Positions 7,886-16,955 of a DNA stretch of 64,000 bases are shown here, piece by piece. The position numbers and the translations under genes were made by a program. The DNA is from Pseudomonas sp. dw_612 (GTDB taxonomy: Bacteria > Pseudomonadota > Gammaproteobacteria > Pseudomonadales > Pseudomonadaceae): assembly GCF_018449725.1 (NCBI RefSeq), contig NZ_JAAVVC010000007.1, positions 62,001-126,000 on the forward strand. Reading direction: 5' to 3'. Within the stretch, counting starts at the first letter, position 1, and the number at the start of each line of letters is the position of its first letter. Below the pieces are notes generated by a model that saw only the letters and a list, made by a program, of their open reading frames with translations, ran no database searches and was not told where the DNA came from.

Positions 7886-9190
7886 ATGAACAATCCGAGT
7901 GCCGAAACCCTTTCCCTGGCCGCCGCCGAGCGTCCCACCAGCGTGCGCTGGCGAATCTTCCTGATCATGTTGCTGCTGACCGCAATCAACTATATCGACC
8001 GCGCTTCGTTGTCGGTGGCCTTACCGTTGATTTCCAGCGAATTCCAGATCCCGCCAGCGCTGGAGGGCTTGATGCTCAGCGCGTTTTTCTGGTCCTACGC
8101 GTTGATGCAGATTCCCGGCGGCATGCTGCTGGATCGCTTCCAGACCCGGCGTGTGATCGTCATCGCAACAGTGGCGTGGGGCGCATTCCAGGCCTTGGCC
8201 GCTGGCGCGCATAACTGGATCATTCTGCTGATCACGCGCATGGGTCTGGGCATCGCCGAATCGCCGATCATGCCCGCCGGCGCCAAGCTCAACGGCGCCT
8301 GGCTGACCCCCAACGAACGCGGGCGCGGCGCGGTGCTGGTGGATGGCGGCGCCCCATTGGGCAGCGCGTTTGGCGCGATCATCATCGCGGGCCTGATCGG
8401 CTGGTTCGACTCGTGGCGCATTGCGTTTGTGATCGCCGGGGTCGGCACCATGCTCGCCGGTGTGCTGGCCTGGAAATACATCCGCAACCACCCCAGCGAA
8501 CACCCCGGCGTCAACGCCGCGGAACTGGCGCACATCACCGAAGGCAATCGCAAGACCAGCCAACCCGGCGCGGTGACCAGCATCGCTCTGAAAGAACTGC
8601 TCAAGGACCGCTCGGTGTTGGCGATGTTCGCCGGTTACTGCTGCATCCTCAGTGTGTTCTACGGCTTGCTGACCTGGATGCCCAGTTACTTGCACCAGAC
8701 CCACGGTCTGAACATTTCGAGCATGGGCGGCGCGACGTTCCTGATCTTCATGTGCGGCTTCGTCGGCGAACTGGTGGGCGGTTATCTCGGCGACAAGTGG
8801 AAATCCAGCGGCGCCTCACCGAACCTGGTGATGCGCAGCATGTTCAGCGGTTCGGCGCTGGTGGCGGCGCTGTGCATGCTGGCGGTGGCCTATGCCAACG
8901 AGGCGAGCAAAGCGATCGGCCTGCTGTGTGTGGCGATGTTTTTCATCCGCTGGTGCGGCATGTACTGGTGCATTCCGTCGATCCTCGGCGGTACCTCGAA
9001 AACCGGTGTGCTGGCCGGCACCATGAACTTCTGCGGCAATATGGCCGGGGTGATCGTGCCGATCCTGATCGGCTTGATCGTACAGTTCACCGGTTCGTAC
9101 TTCCTGGTGCTGATCTTCTTCGTGGTCATGGCGCTGCTGCTGGCGATTTTCTCCAGCCTGATCGATTATCGGGAACGGGGTCTGGCTTGA
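7886..9190 (+). CDS. MFS transporter, anion:cation symporter (ACS) type
   Basis: A 434-residue inner-membrane protein with about 12 hydrophobic segments. TM1 contains LTAINYIDRASLSVALP, the family signature of ACS (phthalate/galactonate/glucarate-type) symporters, and the loop after TM2 reads GGMLLDRFQTRR. These carriers import organic anions with protons. The stop (9188-9190) directly abuts the ATG of the FAD oxidoreductase, so uptake and oxidation of one substrate are probably coupled. The substrate is likely a hydroxylated carboxylate, judging from the neighbour; that part is inference. Confidence 0.9.
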   Translation: MNNPSAETLSLAAAERPTSVRWRIFLIMLLLTAINYIDRASLSVALPLISSEFQIPPALEGLMLSAFFWSYALMQIPGGMLLDRFQTRRVIVIATVAWGAFQALAAGAHNWIILLITRMGLGIAESPIMPAGAKLNGAWLTPNERGRGAVLVDGGAPLGSAFGAIIIAGLIGWFDSWRIAFVIAGVGTMLAGVLAWKYIRNHPSEHPGVNAAELAHITEGNRKTSQPGAVTSIALKELLKDRSVLAMFAGYCCILSVFYGLLTWMPSYLHQTHGLNISSMGGATFLIFMCGFVGELVGGYLGDKWKSSGASPNLVMRSMFSGSALVAALCMLAVAYANEASKAIGLLCVAMFFIRWCGMYWCIPSILGGTSKTGVLAGTMNFCGNMAGVIVPILIGLIVQFTGSYFLVLIFFVVMALLLAIFSSLIDYRERGLA

Positions 9191-10309
9191 ATGAGCGGAG
9201 GGCAGGTGAGCATCGATATTGAATGCGTGGTGGTCGGGGCCGGCGTGGTCGGTCTGGCGGTGGCTCGGGCCTTGGCCTTGAGTGGGCGCGACGTGATTGT
9301 GGTCGAGGCTGGCGAGGGGATTGGCGTGGGCATCAGTTCGCGTAATTCCGAGGTGATCCATGCGGGGATTTATTACCCGAGTGGCAGCCTCAAGGCGCAG
9401 CTGTGTGTCGAAGGCAAGCAGCGCTTGTATGCCTTTTGCGATGAGCGCGGGGTGGATTATCAGCGGCTGGGCAAGTTGATTGTGGCCACCGATGATGATC
9501 AGGTCGTGGCGCTGCAACGGTTGTTGGCGCAAGGTTTGCGCAATGGCGTCGATGATCTGCAATGGCTCGACGCCGAGCAGGCGCGGGCGCTTGAACCGGC
9601 GTTGTCCTGCGTTGCCGCGCTTAGGTCGCCGTCCACCGGCATTGTCGATTCCCATGGGTTGATGCTGGCGTTGCAAGCGGACGCCGAGGCCTCGGGCGCG
9701 TCGGTCGCGTTTCATACGCCGTTGCTGGCGGCCCGCTGTATCGAGCAAGGTTTCGAGCTGCAAATGGGTGGCGCGCAACCGATGACGCTGAGCTGCCGCG
9801 AGTTGATCAATTGCGCCGGGTTGTCTGCGCCTGAGGTCGCTAGCCGGATCAGCGGCTTGCCACAGCAGCACGTTCCCAAAGCGCGATTGTGCAAGGGCAG
9901 TTACTTCAGTTTCAGCGGTCGTGCGCCGTTTCGGCACCTGGTTTACCCCGCGCCGGAAAGTGCCGGGTTGGGTGTGCACATGACCCTGGATCTGGGCGGA
10001 CAGGCGCGGTTTGGGCCGGATGTGGAGTGGATCGACAACATCGACTACCGCGTCGATCCGCGTCGGGCGGAGGGTTTTTATCAGGCAATCCGCCGCTACT
10101 GGCCAGGATTGCCGGATGACAGCCTGCAACCGGCCTACAGCGGCATTCGACCGAAGATCACCGGTCCCACAGAACCGGCCGCTGACTTCATCATCAGCGG
10201 CCCGGCGCAGCATGGTGTGCCGGGGTTGGTGAACCTGTTTGGCATCGAATCCCCGGGTTTGACCAGTTGCCTGGCGTTGGCGGAGCGGGTAATCACCGAG
10301 ATCCACTAA
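9191..10309 (+). CDS. FAD-dependent oxidoreductase, L-2-hydroxyglutarate dehydrogenase-like
   Basis: A 372-residue DAO-fold flavoprotein. The FAD motif [16 protein letters not shown] starts near residue 12, followed by [22 protein letters not shown], a block typical of the LhgO/2-hydroxyglutarate dehydrogenase branch. The C-terminal FAD-contact block is [14 protein letters not shown]. It probably oxidises a 2-hydroxy acid and passes electrons to quinone. The ATG at 9191 immediately follows the transporter stop; a GTG at 9206 is an alternative start. The pair transporter-dehydrogenase suggests catabolism of an imported 2-hydroxy acid. Confidence 0.85.
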   Translation: MSGGQVSIDIECVVVGAGVVGLAVARALALSGRDVIVVEAGEGIGVGISSRNSEVIHAGIYYPSGSLKAQLCVEGKQRLYAFCDERGVDYQRLGKLIVATDDDQVVALQRLLAQGLRNGVDDLQWLDAEQARALEPALSCVAALRSPSTGIVDSHGLMLALQADAEASGASVAFHTPLLAARCIEQGFELQMGGAQPMTLSCRELINCAGLSAPEVASRISGLPQQHVPKARLCKGSYFSFSGRAPFRHLVYPAPESAGLGVHMTLDLGGQARFGPDVEWIDNIDYRVDPRRAEGFYQAIRRYWPGLPDDSLQPAYSGIRPKITGPTEPAADFIISGPAQHGVPGLVNLFGIESPGLTSCLALAERVITEIH

Positions 10310-10325
10310 ACACCGCAATCCCCCT

Positions 10326-10414
10326 TTGGGAGCTGGCTTGCTCGCGAAAGCGGTGTGTCAGTTCACGCAGATGTTGCCTGAGTCGACGCCTTCGCGAGCA
10401 AGCCCGCTCCCACA
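10326..10414. repeat. REP doublet
   Basis: Inverted pair with left arm TTGGGAGCTGGCTTGC, a slightly degenerate copy, and a perfect right arm. It begins 17 bp after the FAD oxidoreductase stop. Confidence 0.9.
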
Positions 10415-10459
10415 TGGGTTTGGTGTTGTTCGCAAGATGTGCGGACGGCGCAGGTCTCT

Positions 10460-10549
10460 TGTGGGAGCGGGCTTGCTCGCGAAGAGGCCGGCTCATTCAG
10501 CAGAGATGTCGACTGTCAGACTGCTTTCGCGAGCAAGCCCGCTCCCATA
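10460..10549. repeat. REP doublet overlapping the end of a LysR gene
   Basis: Second REP pair of this gap. Its right arm (10525-10549) lies inside the 3' end of the minus-strand LysR gene, where it encodes the last residues and leads to the stop codon at 10516-10518. Confidence 0.9.
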
Positions 10550-11433
10550 GGTTCTGTCAGGACTTTCCTGAATGTTTCCACCAACGGCCTCAAATTAATC
10601 CGGTGCCACGCCGCCCACAACGGCGTGGTAAACGAGATCCACGGTACCTCCCGCAACACCACACCGGGCGGGGCATTGCGGCTCAAACCTTTCTGGATCA
10701 TCGCAATCCCCAACCCCGACGCCACCAGCCCCAGCGCGGTAAACGGTTCCGTGGCCTCCATGCGAATGTCCGGCGTAAACCCGGCGCGAATGCAGGCGCT
10801 GACAAAGTCTTCGCGGCTGGCGCAGTTCTGCCGGTGTTGCACGCCGATCCATTCCTGATCCGCCAGGTCTGCCGGGCCCAACGTGGCCTGATGGGCCAAT
10901 GGATGGTGCTCGGGCAAGGCCAGCAGCATCGGGTCGTCCAGCACCTGAAAACCCAACAAGTCCGGGTCATCGGCGACGGGTGGCTCACTCACCAGGGCAA
11001 TATCCAGACTACGCTGGCGCAGGCCTTCCAATTGTTCGGCGGAGCTGAGGTTGTACAGCGCGACGTGCACATTCGGCCGGTCCGCGCGCAACATGCGCAG
11101 GGCATTCGGCAACACGCCAGCATGCATGGCGTTTTCGATGTAGCCGATGCACAACCCGCCTTCTTCGCCACGACCGAGGCGCTTGCCCAGGGATTCCAGG
11201 CGATTGGCGTGGGTCAACAGGGCGCGGGTTTCGGCCAGGAAGGTCTGGCCGTCGCGGGTCAGGCGGATGCGTTGCTGGCTGCGTTCGAACAGGGTCAGGC
11301 CCAGGCGTTCTTCGAGCTGGGCGATCTGCCGGCTCAGGGGCGACTGGGAAATGTGCAGGCGTTCGGCGGCGCGACCGACGTGTTCTTCCTCGGCGACGGC
11401 GACGAAGTAGCGCAATTGGCGGATGTCGATCAT
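10516..11433 (-). CDS. LysR-type transcriptional regulator
   Basis: A 305-residue LTTR. The DNA-binding domain opens MIDIRQLRYFVAVAEEEH and contains RLHISQSPLSRQIAQLEE. The start at 11433 is chosen over the longer frame because it gives the standard LTTR N-terminus. It is divergent from the aldo/keto reductase gene at 11551 across 117 bp, the usual arrangement for a LysR regulator and its target operon, so it most likely controls 11551-13800. The C-terminus is unusual: the final residues MGAGLLAKAV are encoded by the REP arm, which suggests that REP insertion or drift replaced the native end. Confidence 0.9.
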   Translation of the reverse strand: MIDIRQLRYFVAVAEEEHVGRAAERLHISQSPLSRQIAQLEERLGLTLFERSQQRIRLTRDGQTFLAETRALLTHANRLESLGKRLGRGEEGGLCIGYIENAMHAGVLPNALRMLRADRPNVHVALYNLSSAEQLEGLRQRSLDIALVSEPPVADDPDLLGFQVLDDPMLLALPEHHPLAHQATLGPADLADQEWIGVQHRQNCASREDFVSACIRAGFTPDIRMEATEPFTALGLVASGLGIAMIQKGLSRNAPPGVVLREVPWISFTTPLWAAWHRINLRPLVETFRKVLTEPMGAGLLAKAV

Positions 11434-11550
11434 GTCAGACCTCTTGGGACTCAAGTGCTGCGTATTATGTCTTGGACGGTCCGACCGCTGCAATCTACGA
11501 TCGGCTCAACGGTCACCAAAGCTGACCTCGACACTCAAGAGGAATCACCC
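11434..11550. promoter_or_regulatory. Divergent promoter region, LysR / aldo-keto reductase
   Basis: This 117-bp gap separates the LysR start from the aldo/keto reductase start. It must carry both promoters and a LysR operator. A ribosome binding site AAGAGGAATCACCC precedes the ATG at 11551. No convincing T-N11-A box was assigned. Confidence 0.5.
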
Positions 11551-12567
11551 ATGAGCTTGAAAGACAAACTGCCCGGCACCCTGGGTTTCGGCACCGCCCC
11601 ATTGGGCAACATGTTCCGCGCCATCCCGGAAGAAGAGGCGATGGCCACCGTGCACGCCGCCTGGGATGCCGGCGTGCGGTACTTCGACACTGCGCCGTTC
11701 TACGGTTCTGGTCTGTCGGAAATTCGCCTCGGCACCGCATTGGCCCAGTACAACCGCGACGACTACGTGCTTAGCAGCAAGGTCGGCCGGGTGATCCTCG
11801 ATGAAATCGAAGACACCGCCGCCCGTGACCTCGGCGAGAAGGCTGGCGTGTTTGAACACGGTCGCCCGAACAAAATCGTCAACGACTACAGCGCCGACGC
11901 GACCATGCGTTCGATCGAGGACAGCCTCAAGCGCTTGCAAACCGATCGCCTGGACATCGTCTGGATCCACGACATCGCCCAGGATTTCTACGGCGATCAA
12001 TGGCTGGAATACTTCAACCAGGCCCGCACCGGCGCGTTCAAAGTGCTGACCCGTTTGCGCGAAGAAGGCGTGATCAAGGGCTGGGGCCTGGGCGTTAACA
12101 AAGTTGAGCCGTGCGAACTGACCCTGGACCTGACCGAAGCCCAGCCGGATGGTTTCCTGTTGGCCGGTCGCTACACGCTGCTGGACCATGATCGCGCCTT
12201 GCAGCGTTTGATGGAGTCGGCTTTGGCGCAGAACGTTGAAATCGTGGTCGGCGGTCCTTACAGCTCGGGCATCCTGGCGGGCGGCACGCACTTCGAATAC
12301 CAGAAGGCGAGCCCGGCGATCGTCAACAAGGTCGAGCAGATCAAGCGGATTGCGGCGGCTCACGGCGTCAGCATCAAAGCGGCGGCGTTGCAGTTCTCCC
12401 TGGCCAACCCGGCGGTGGCGGCGGTGATTCCGGGTTCGAGCCGTCCTGATCGCATCGCTGAAGATGTGGCAGCGTTGAATGAGGTGATTCCTGCGGCGTT
12501 CTGGCAGGCAATGCGTGACTCGAAACTGATCTCTGAACGGGCTCCATTGCCGGGAGGTGTGGCATGA
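11551..12567 (+). CDS. Aldo/keto reductase, D-threo-aldose 1-dehydrogenase-like
   Basis: A 338-residue TIM-barrel aldo/keto reductase. The catalytic tetrad can be followed: Asp and Tyr in VRYFDTAPFYGSGLSE, Lys in LSSKVGRV and His in IVWIHDIAQ. The cofactor-binding end of the barrel has VIPGSSRPDRIAE. The family branch includes L-fucose dehydrogenase and pyridoxal dehydrogenase, which oxidise a sugar or pyridoxal to a lactone. It is first in a three-gene operon (AKR-SDR-SRPBCC) and overlaps the SDR by 4 bp (ATGA). Confidence 0.9.
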   Translation: MSLKDKLPGTLGFGTAPLGNMFRAIPEEEAMATVHAAWDAGVRYFDTAPFYGSGLSEIRLGTALAQYNRDDYVLSSKVGRVILDEIEDTAARDLGEKAGVFEHGRPNKIVNDYSADATMRSIEDSLKRLQTDRLDIVWIHDIAQDFYGDQWLEYFNQARTGAFKVLTRLREEGVIKGWGLGVNKVEPCELTLDLTEAQPDGFLLAGRYTLLDHDRALQRLMESALAQNVEIVVGGPYSSGILAGGTHFEYQKASPAIVNKVEQIKRIAAAHGVSIKAAALQFSLANPAVAAVIPGSSRPDRIAEDVAALNEVIPAAFWQAMRDSKLISERAPLPGGVA

Positions 12568-13361
12568 AAATCGACCTGACTGGAAAACTTGCCATCGTCA
12601 GCGGCAGCACCGCCGGCATTGGCCTGGGCATCAGCAAGGCGCTGGCCGAGTCCGGCGCCACGGTGGTGGTGATCGGCCGCGACTCGGCCAAGGTAGAACA
12701 GGCGTTGGCGAGCATTCGTGAACAGGTGCCGGGCGCGCAACTGCGTGGCCTGACCGCCGACCTCGGCACTGCGCAAGGCGCCGAGCAATTGTTCGCTGCC
12801 GAGCCCCGGGCGGACATCCTGGTAAACAACCTCGGGATCTTCAACGAGGTGGATTTCTTCGATGCGCCGGACAGTGAGTGGACGCGCTTCTATGAAGTCA
12901 ACGTGATCTCCGGCGTGCGCCTGGCCCGGCACTACACGCCTGAGATGGTCAAGAACGGCTGGGGTCGGGTGATCTTCCTGTCCTCGGAATCCGGGGTGGC
13001 GATCCCGGCCGACATGATCAACTATGGCGTGACCAAAAGCGCCAACCTGGCGGTGTCCCACGGTTTGGCCAAACGGCTGGCTGGCACCGGGGTGACGGTC
13101 AACGCGATCCTGCCTGGCCCGACCTTCACCGACGGCCTGGAACAGATGCTCAAGGACGCCACTGCCCAGTCAGGCCGCAGCGCCCGGGAAGAAGCCGACG
13201 CCTTCGTGCGCAAGGCCCGCCCGAGCTCGATCATCCAGCGCGTGGCCGACGTCGAAGAAGTCGCCAACCTGGTCGCCTACATCGCCTCGCCACTGTCCTC
13301 GGCCACCACCGGCGCGGCGTTGCGCGTGGATGGCGGCGTCGTCGACAGCATGGCAATCTGA
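12564..13361 (+). CDS. SDR-family oxidoreductase
   Basis: A 265-residue classical SDR. The nucleotide-binding motif is GSTAGIGLG, NNLG stands in the NNAG position, and the catalytic Ser (FLSSESG) and Y-x3-K (YGVTKSAN) are present. The start overlaps the AKR stop by 4 bp, so translation is coupled. By its length and C-terminal GGVVDSMAI it resembles 3-oxoacyl-ACP-reductase-like sugar or steroid dehydrogenases. With the AKR it may form a two-step oxidation of a sugar or polyol; the substrate is unknown. Confidence 0.9.
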   Translation: MKIDLTGKLAIVSGSTAGIGLGISKALAESGATVVVIGRDSAKVEQALASIREQVPGAQLRGLTADLGTAQGAEQLFAAEPRADILVNNLGIFNEVDFFDAPDSEWTRFYEVNVISGVRLARHYTPEMVKNGWGRVIFLSSESGVAIPADMINYGVTKSANLAVSHGLAKRLAGTGVTVNAILPGPTFTDGLEQMLKDATAQSGRSAREEADAFVRKARPSSIIQRVADVEEVANLVAYIASPLSSATTGAALRVDGGVVDSMAI

Positions 13362-13389
13362 ACCTGAATTCATAGAGAGACACTCATTT

Positions 13390-13800
13390 ATGGCAACTGC
13401 ATCAGCGACTATCGATATTCCGGCTTCGGCCGACCAGGTCTGGCAATTGATCGGCGGCTTCGACTCGCTGCCGGACTGGCTGCCGTTTATTGTGAAAAGC
13501 GAACTGAGCGAAGGCGGGCGCGTGCGCAGCCTGCAAACGGCGGATGGCGCGGGGGTGATCGAGCGTCTGCAAGCGTTCGACAACGCAGGCAAAACCTACA
13601 GCTACTCGATCGAGCAGGCGCCGTTCCCGGCCACCGATTACCTGGCGACCTTGCGCGTAGAAGTCCAAGGGCAGGGCGCGCGGGTGACCTGGTCTGGTCG
13701 GTTTACGGCCAAAGGCGTGACTGAAGAAGAAGTGGAAGCGCTGTTCGACGGGATCTACAAGGGCGGCCTCGAAGCCCTCCGCGCCAACTACCCGGCCTAA
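13390..13800 (+). CDS. SRPBCC family protein
   Basis: A 136-residue protein of the START/Bet v1-like SRPBCC superfamily (polyketide cyclase/dehydrase-type), seen from SATIDIPASADQVWQLIGGF, the WLPFI strand and the central RSLQTADG hairpin. The start ATG 13390 follows AGAGAGACACTC and is 28 bp after the SDR stop. Such proteins bind hydrophobic ligands in a central cavity; a few catalyse cyclisation or dehydration. It closes the AKR-SDR operon. Confidence 0.85.
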   Translation: MATASATIDIPASADQVWQLIGGFDSLPDWLPFIVKSELSEGGRVRSLQTADGAGVIERLQAFDNAGKTYSYSIEQAPFPATDYLATLRVEVQGQGARVTWSGRFTAKGVTEEEVEALFDGIYKGGLEALRANYPA

Positions 13801-13816
13801 GCCCCACCACAATCCC

Positions 13817-13907
13817 TGTAGGAGCAGAGCTTGCTCGCGAATGCTGACTGTCAGTCAGCAATGATGTCGACTGACACACCGCTTTCGCGAGCAAGCCCGC
13901 TCCCACA
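13817..13907. repeat. REP doublet with variant left arm
   Basis: The left arm TGTAGGAGCAGAGCTTGCTC carries a 2-bp insertion relative to the core; the right arm is canonical, so the outer stem is imperfect. Confidence 0.85.
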
Positions 13908-13951
13908 TGGATCAGCGCCCAACACAGATTCCGAGTTCACTGAAAATCCCC

Positions 13952-14042
13952 TGTGGGAGCGAGCCCACTCGCGAATGCGGAGTATCAGTCAACCTCAACG
14001 TCGACTGACACGCTGCTTTCGCGAGCAAGCTTTGCTCCTACA
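13952..14042. repeat. REP doublet with variant arms
   Basis: The left arm is TGTGGGAGCGAGCCCACTCG and the right arm GCAAGCTTTGCTCCTACA; both arms deviate, suggesting an older, decaying copy. Confidence 0.85.
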
Positions 14043-14096
14043 GGGGTTGGTGGTGAGCACAGATTTTGTATTCGCCGTAGATCCCCTGTGGGAGCG

Positions 14097-14176
14097 GGCT
14101 TGCTCGCGAATGTGGACTGTCAGCCAATATCATTGCCGACTGACACACCGTCTTCGCGAGCAAGCTCGCTCCCTCA
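14097..14176. repeat. REP doublet
   Basis: Canonical left arm (TGTGGGAGCGGGCTTGCTCG) and a right arm GCGAGCAAGCTCGCTCCCTCA with a C-for-A change near its end. It stops about 20 bp before the kinase stop codon. Confidence 0.85.
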
Positions 14177-14197
14177 GGCGGATCTTCATTGTGTCTG

Positions 14198-15592
14198 TCA
14201 GGTCTGTGGGATCAGGCTCTGCCGACAATCCAGCGCCAACCGCGCGCCGCCGCTGTCGCTGGTGCCGACTTCCAGGGTGAAGCCGTGCAGGCTGACAATC
14301 GCCGCGACGATCGACAGCCCCAGGCCAAACCCGCTCTGCTGATTGCCACCCTCGGCCCGATAAAAGCGCTGGAACACGGCTTCACGTTCAGACGGCGGGA
14401 TGCCTGGCCCGGAGTCGAGCACTTCGATCCGCGTATGCCCGCCCTGATTGATCCCGCGCAAAATCACCTGGCCACCGGGCGGGGTGAATTTGATCGAGTT
14501 GCTGAGCAGGTTGGCAATGGCTTCGAACAACAGCGCCCGGTCGCCATTCAGTGAAGGTAAAACCGCGGGCAGTTCCAGCGAGAAAGTCAGTTCGCCTTCT
14601 TCCGCCAATGGTAGATAAAAGTCATGCAGTTCCCGCAGCAAGGGCACTGGGTCGAGCTGCACAAACCCGGAACGCCGCTGACGATCCTCCAGTTCGGAAA
14701 TCCGCAGCAACCCGCGAAACCGTGCCATCAACGTATCTGCTTCGGCCAGCACTGAATCGAGTTGCTGCACCAGAGGCGAGCTCTCGTCGGCCTGTTGCTG
14801 AATCCTATAGAGCTGCGCCCGCAGGCGGGTCAGCGGCGTGCGCAGGTCGTGGGCGATGTTGTCGCACACACCTTTGACTTCGTTCATCAAGCGCTCGATG
14901 CGTTCGAGCATGGCGTTGACGATCGCGGCGAGCATGTCCAGTTCGTCGCGACGGTTGGACAGGGGCAGGCGATGGGTCAGGTCACCGGCGACGATGGCTT
15001 CGGCGCTGGCCTGGATCGCACGGATACGCCGCAGCGGGCGGCGGCGCAACAGATGCCAACCGGCGATGCCGGGGAGAATGGTCAGGGACACCCCCCAGAA
15101 CAGCGCGTGAAGGATGATCTGAGTCACGGCAAACAACGAACCGTTGTCCCGCACCAGCACCAGCCAGCGACCGTCGAGGGTCGGGGTGGCCACGGCGTCG
15201 CAACTGTCGGCGGGCAGGGTCGGGTCGTCGGATTCGGCGCAGTTGGCAAGCATGTGAATGCGCGCATCCAGCGGCAAGTCCGCCGGGATTTCCCGCAGGG
15301 CGCCGCTGAGGTAGCGATGTTGGGCGTCGAACAGTCCATAGGCGTCGATACCGCGGATGTCAAAGGTCATGCTGGCGGCGAGGGCATCCACCAGTTGCTC
15401 ACCCTGAAAGCGCGAGAACAGGTGTTGGCGCTGCATCAACGAGTGCTTGGCCAAATTGTCCAGGTAGCCGGACACCTCGTAATACATGACCCCCATCAGG
15501 ATCCCGCTCCAGGCCACGAACAGTGAACTGTAGAGCGCCAGCAAGCGGCTGCTGGAAGAGCGCCAGCCTTTAGAGGGGTTCAGCAATGACAT
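14198..15592 (-). CDS. Two-component sensor histidine kinase
   Basis: A 464-residue inner-membrane kinase. TM1 covers about residues 17-37 and TM2 about 158-178, with a 120-residue periplasmic sensor between them that contains two Cys (residues 118 and 131). A HAMP linker follows, then the H-box NIAHDLRTPLTRLR with phospho-acceptor His248. The ATPase domain shows AIANLLSNSIKFTPPGG (N box), EVLDSGPGIP and GFGLGLSIVAAIV. It overlaps the response regulator gene by 23 bp, so the pair is translationally coupled. Its architecture resembles EnvZ/QseC-like kinases. The signal is not evident. Confidence 0.95.
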   Translation of the reverse strand: MSLLNPSKGWRSSSSRLLALYSSLFVAWSGILMGVMYYEVSGYLDNLAKHSLMQRQHLFSRFQGEQLVDALAASMTFDIRGIDAYGLFDAQHRYLSGALREIPADLPLDARIHMLANCAESDDPTLPADSCDAVATPTLDGRWLVLVRDNGSLFAVTQIILHALFWGVSLTILPGIAGWHLLRRRPLRRIRAIQASAEAIVAGDLTHRLPLSNRRDELDMLAAIVNAMLERIERLMNEVKGVCDNIAHDLRTPLTRLRAQLYRIQQQADESSPLVQQLDSVLAEADTLMARFRGLLRISELEDRQRRSGFVQLDPVPLLRELHDFYLPLAEEGELTFSLELPAVLPSLNGDRALLFEAIANLLSNSIKFTPPGGQVILRGINQGGHTRIEVLDSGPGIPPSEREAVFQRFYRAEGGNQQSGFGLGLSIVAAIVSLHGFTLEVGTSDSGGARLALDCRQSLIPQT

Positions 15593-16253
15593 ACCCCGAG
15601 CCTCGCACAGTCCGGATCAACGGGACGTTGCCCGGTGGGTCGATCTTCTTGCGCAGGCGGCCGATGTGCACGTCGATCAGGTTGGTGCCGGGGTCGAAGT
15701 GATAACCCCAGACCTCTTCGAAAATCATCATTCGCGACAGAATCTGTCCGGTGTTGCGCATCAGGAATTCCAGCAATTTGTATTCGGTGGGCAGCAGGGT
15801 CAGCAATTCACCACTGCGGCTGGCTTCGTGGCTGATCAGGTTCAGTTCCAGATCCGCCACCCGCAGCGTAGTGGCTTGGGCGCTGACGGTGTTCTGCCGA
15901 CGCAGCAACACTTCCACCCGCGCGGCCATTTCATCGGTGGCGAACGGTTTGGTCAGGTAATCGTCACCGCCGGCACGCAGGCCCCGCACGCGCTCGTCGA
16001 CGTCGGAGAGGGCACTGATCATCAGGATCGGCGTGACCACGCCCATGGTCCGCAGCGTGGTGACGATGGCCAGTCCATCGAGTTCCGGCAGCATGCGATC
16101 GAGGGTGATCAGGTCGTAGTCCCCACTGACCGCGCGCGCCAAGCCTTCGCGGCCATTGTCCACCCAATCCACGTCCAGACCGTGGCTACTCAATTCAGCC
16201 ACGATCTCCCGGGCGGTCACGGCGTCGTCTTCGATGGTCAAGATGCGGGTCAT
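15570..16253 (-). CDS. OmpR-family response regulator
   Basis: A 227-residue response regulator. The receiver domain holds the acidic pair in TIEDDA, phospho-acceptor Asp52 (LITLDRMLPELDG) and the conserved Lys in DDYLTKPFATDE. The C-terminal winged helix (residues 130-225) ends VHIGRLRKKI...IRTVRGSGYVI, typical of the OmpR/PhoB subfamily. It starts at ATG 16253 and comes first in the operon with the kinase. No target genes can be named; the divergent Cys-rich secreted protein at 16421 is a plausible neighbour target. Confidence 0.95.
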   Translation of the reverse strand: MTRILTIEDDAVTAREIVAELSSHGLDVDWVDNGREGLARAVSGDYDLITLDRMLPELDGLAIVTTLRTMGVVTPILMISALSDVDERVRGLRAGGDDYLTKPFATDEMAARVEVLLRRQNTVSAQATTLRVADLELNLISHEASRSGELLTLLPTEYKLLEFLMRNTGQILSRMMIFEEVWGYHFDPGTNLIDVHIGRLRKKIDPPGNVPLIRTVRGSGYVIAEPL

Positions 16254-16420
16254 AGGGCGGGCCTGCTATTCAGTTCGTTACAGAATGAGGGCATTTTGCC
16301 AAGAAATGCGCGCGGGTTATTAAATTAACTTTCATGTTGGTTGAGGAACCTTGCGTATGCGGCGTTTGTTTGCGTGTAAGGTTGATATCATCGGGCCATG
16401 ACTTTGATAGGAGTTGCACT

Positions 16421-16756
16421 GTGCGCACGTTGATTCGTCGTGGCTGGATGCCGATGTTTGTACTGATGCTGAGCGTGATCAGTTCTGCCACCTGGGCCGG
16501 TAATACCCCGTGTTCTGGGAAGAAGGGCGGTATTGATCGTTGCGACGGCGAACTGTTTTTGTGTAACGACGGCTCTATCAGCGCCTCGAAAAAGAGCTGT
16601 TCGGCCATGTATGGCGGCCAAAGCCAGGCGCGGCCGCAGTCGCTGTTACAGAGCAACGATGGTTGCGCGTGCGGCACCAGCACGTTCTGCACCGGCCCCC
16701 GAGGCGGCGTGTATTGCCTGACGCCAAGCGGTAATAAAAGCTACAAGCGAAAATAA
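16421..16756 (+). CDS. Small secreted Cys-rich protein of unknown function
   Basis: A 111-residue protein. GTG at 16421 is chosen because AGGAG lies 8 bases upstream and it gives a proper signal peptide: basic RTLIRRGW, then a hydrophobic MFVLMLSVISSATWA with likely cleavage after AWA/TWA. The ATG at 16448 is an alternative start. The mature part has eight Cys arranged in CSGKKGGIDRCDGELFLC and CACGTSTFC...YC blocks and a basic end (NKSYKRK). Disulfide bonding in the periplasm or outside the cell is likely. It is divergent from the two-component operon across 167 bp. Function is unknown. Confidence 0.7.
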   Translation: MRTLIRRGWMPMFVLMLSVISSATWAGNTPCSGKKGGIDRCDGELFLCNDGSISASKKSCSAMYGGQSQARPQSLLQSNDGCACGTSTFCTGPRGGVYCLTPSGNKSYKRK

Positions 16757-16955
16757 CCACACGGCAGCGCCGGGCCCAATGCATAAAACCCGCTGATATT
16801 AAGCAGCTATTGCAAAATGCAAGGTCTTAGGATTTTTAGAATTTTTAACCTTTTGATCTACAACGATTTATTTAAATTTGGCGACTGGCACGGTGTCTGC
16901 AATTCCTGTTTCGACGAGTTGTAACACCATCTTTCATGCCTGGAGCTGAACAATA

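Larger units (their letters stand above)
13801..14197. other. REP-cluster intergenic region
   Basis: A 397-bp gap between convergent genes (SRPBCC and histidine kinase) filled by three REP doublets in a row. Nothing else was found. The three hairpins may serve as transcription or mRNA-decay barriers for both genes, which is inference. Confidence 0.85.

Noticed and set aside
8816..10318. 500-residue minus-strand frame opposite the MFS and FAD genes
   Set aside because: Antisense shadow; composition typical of reversed high-GC codons.
10267..11550. N-terminal extension of the aldo/keto reductase
   Set aside because: The upstream frame runs antisense through the LysR gene and REPs; ATG 11551 gives the normal family length.
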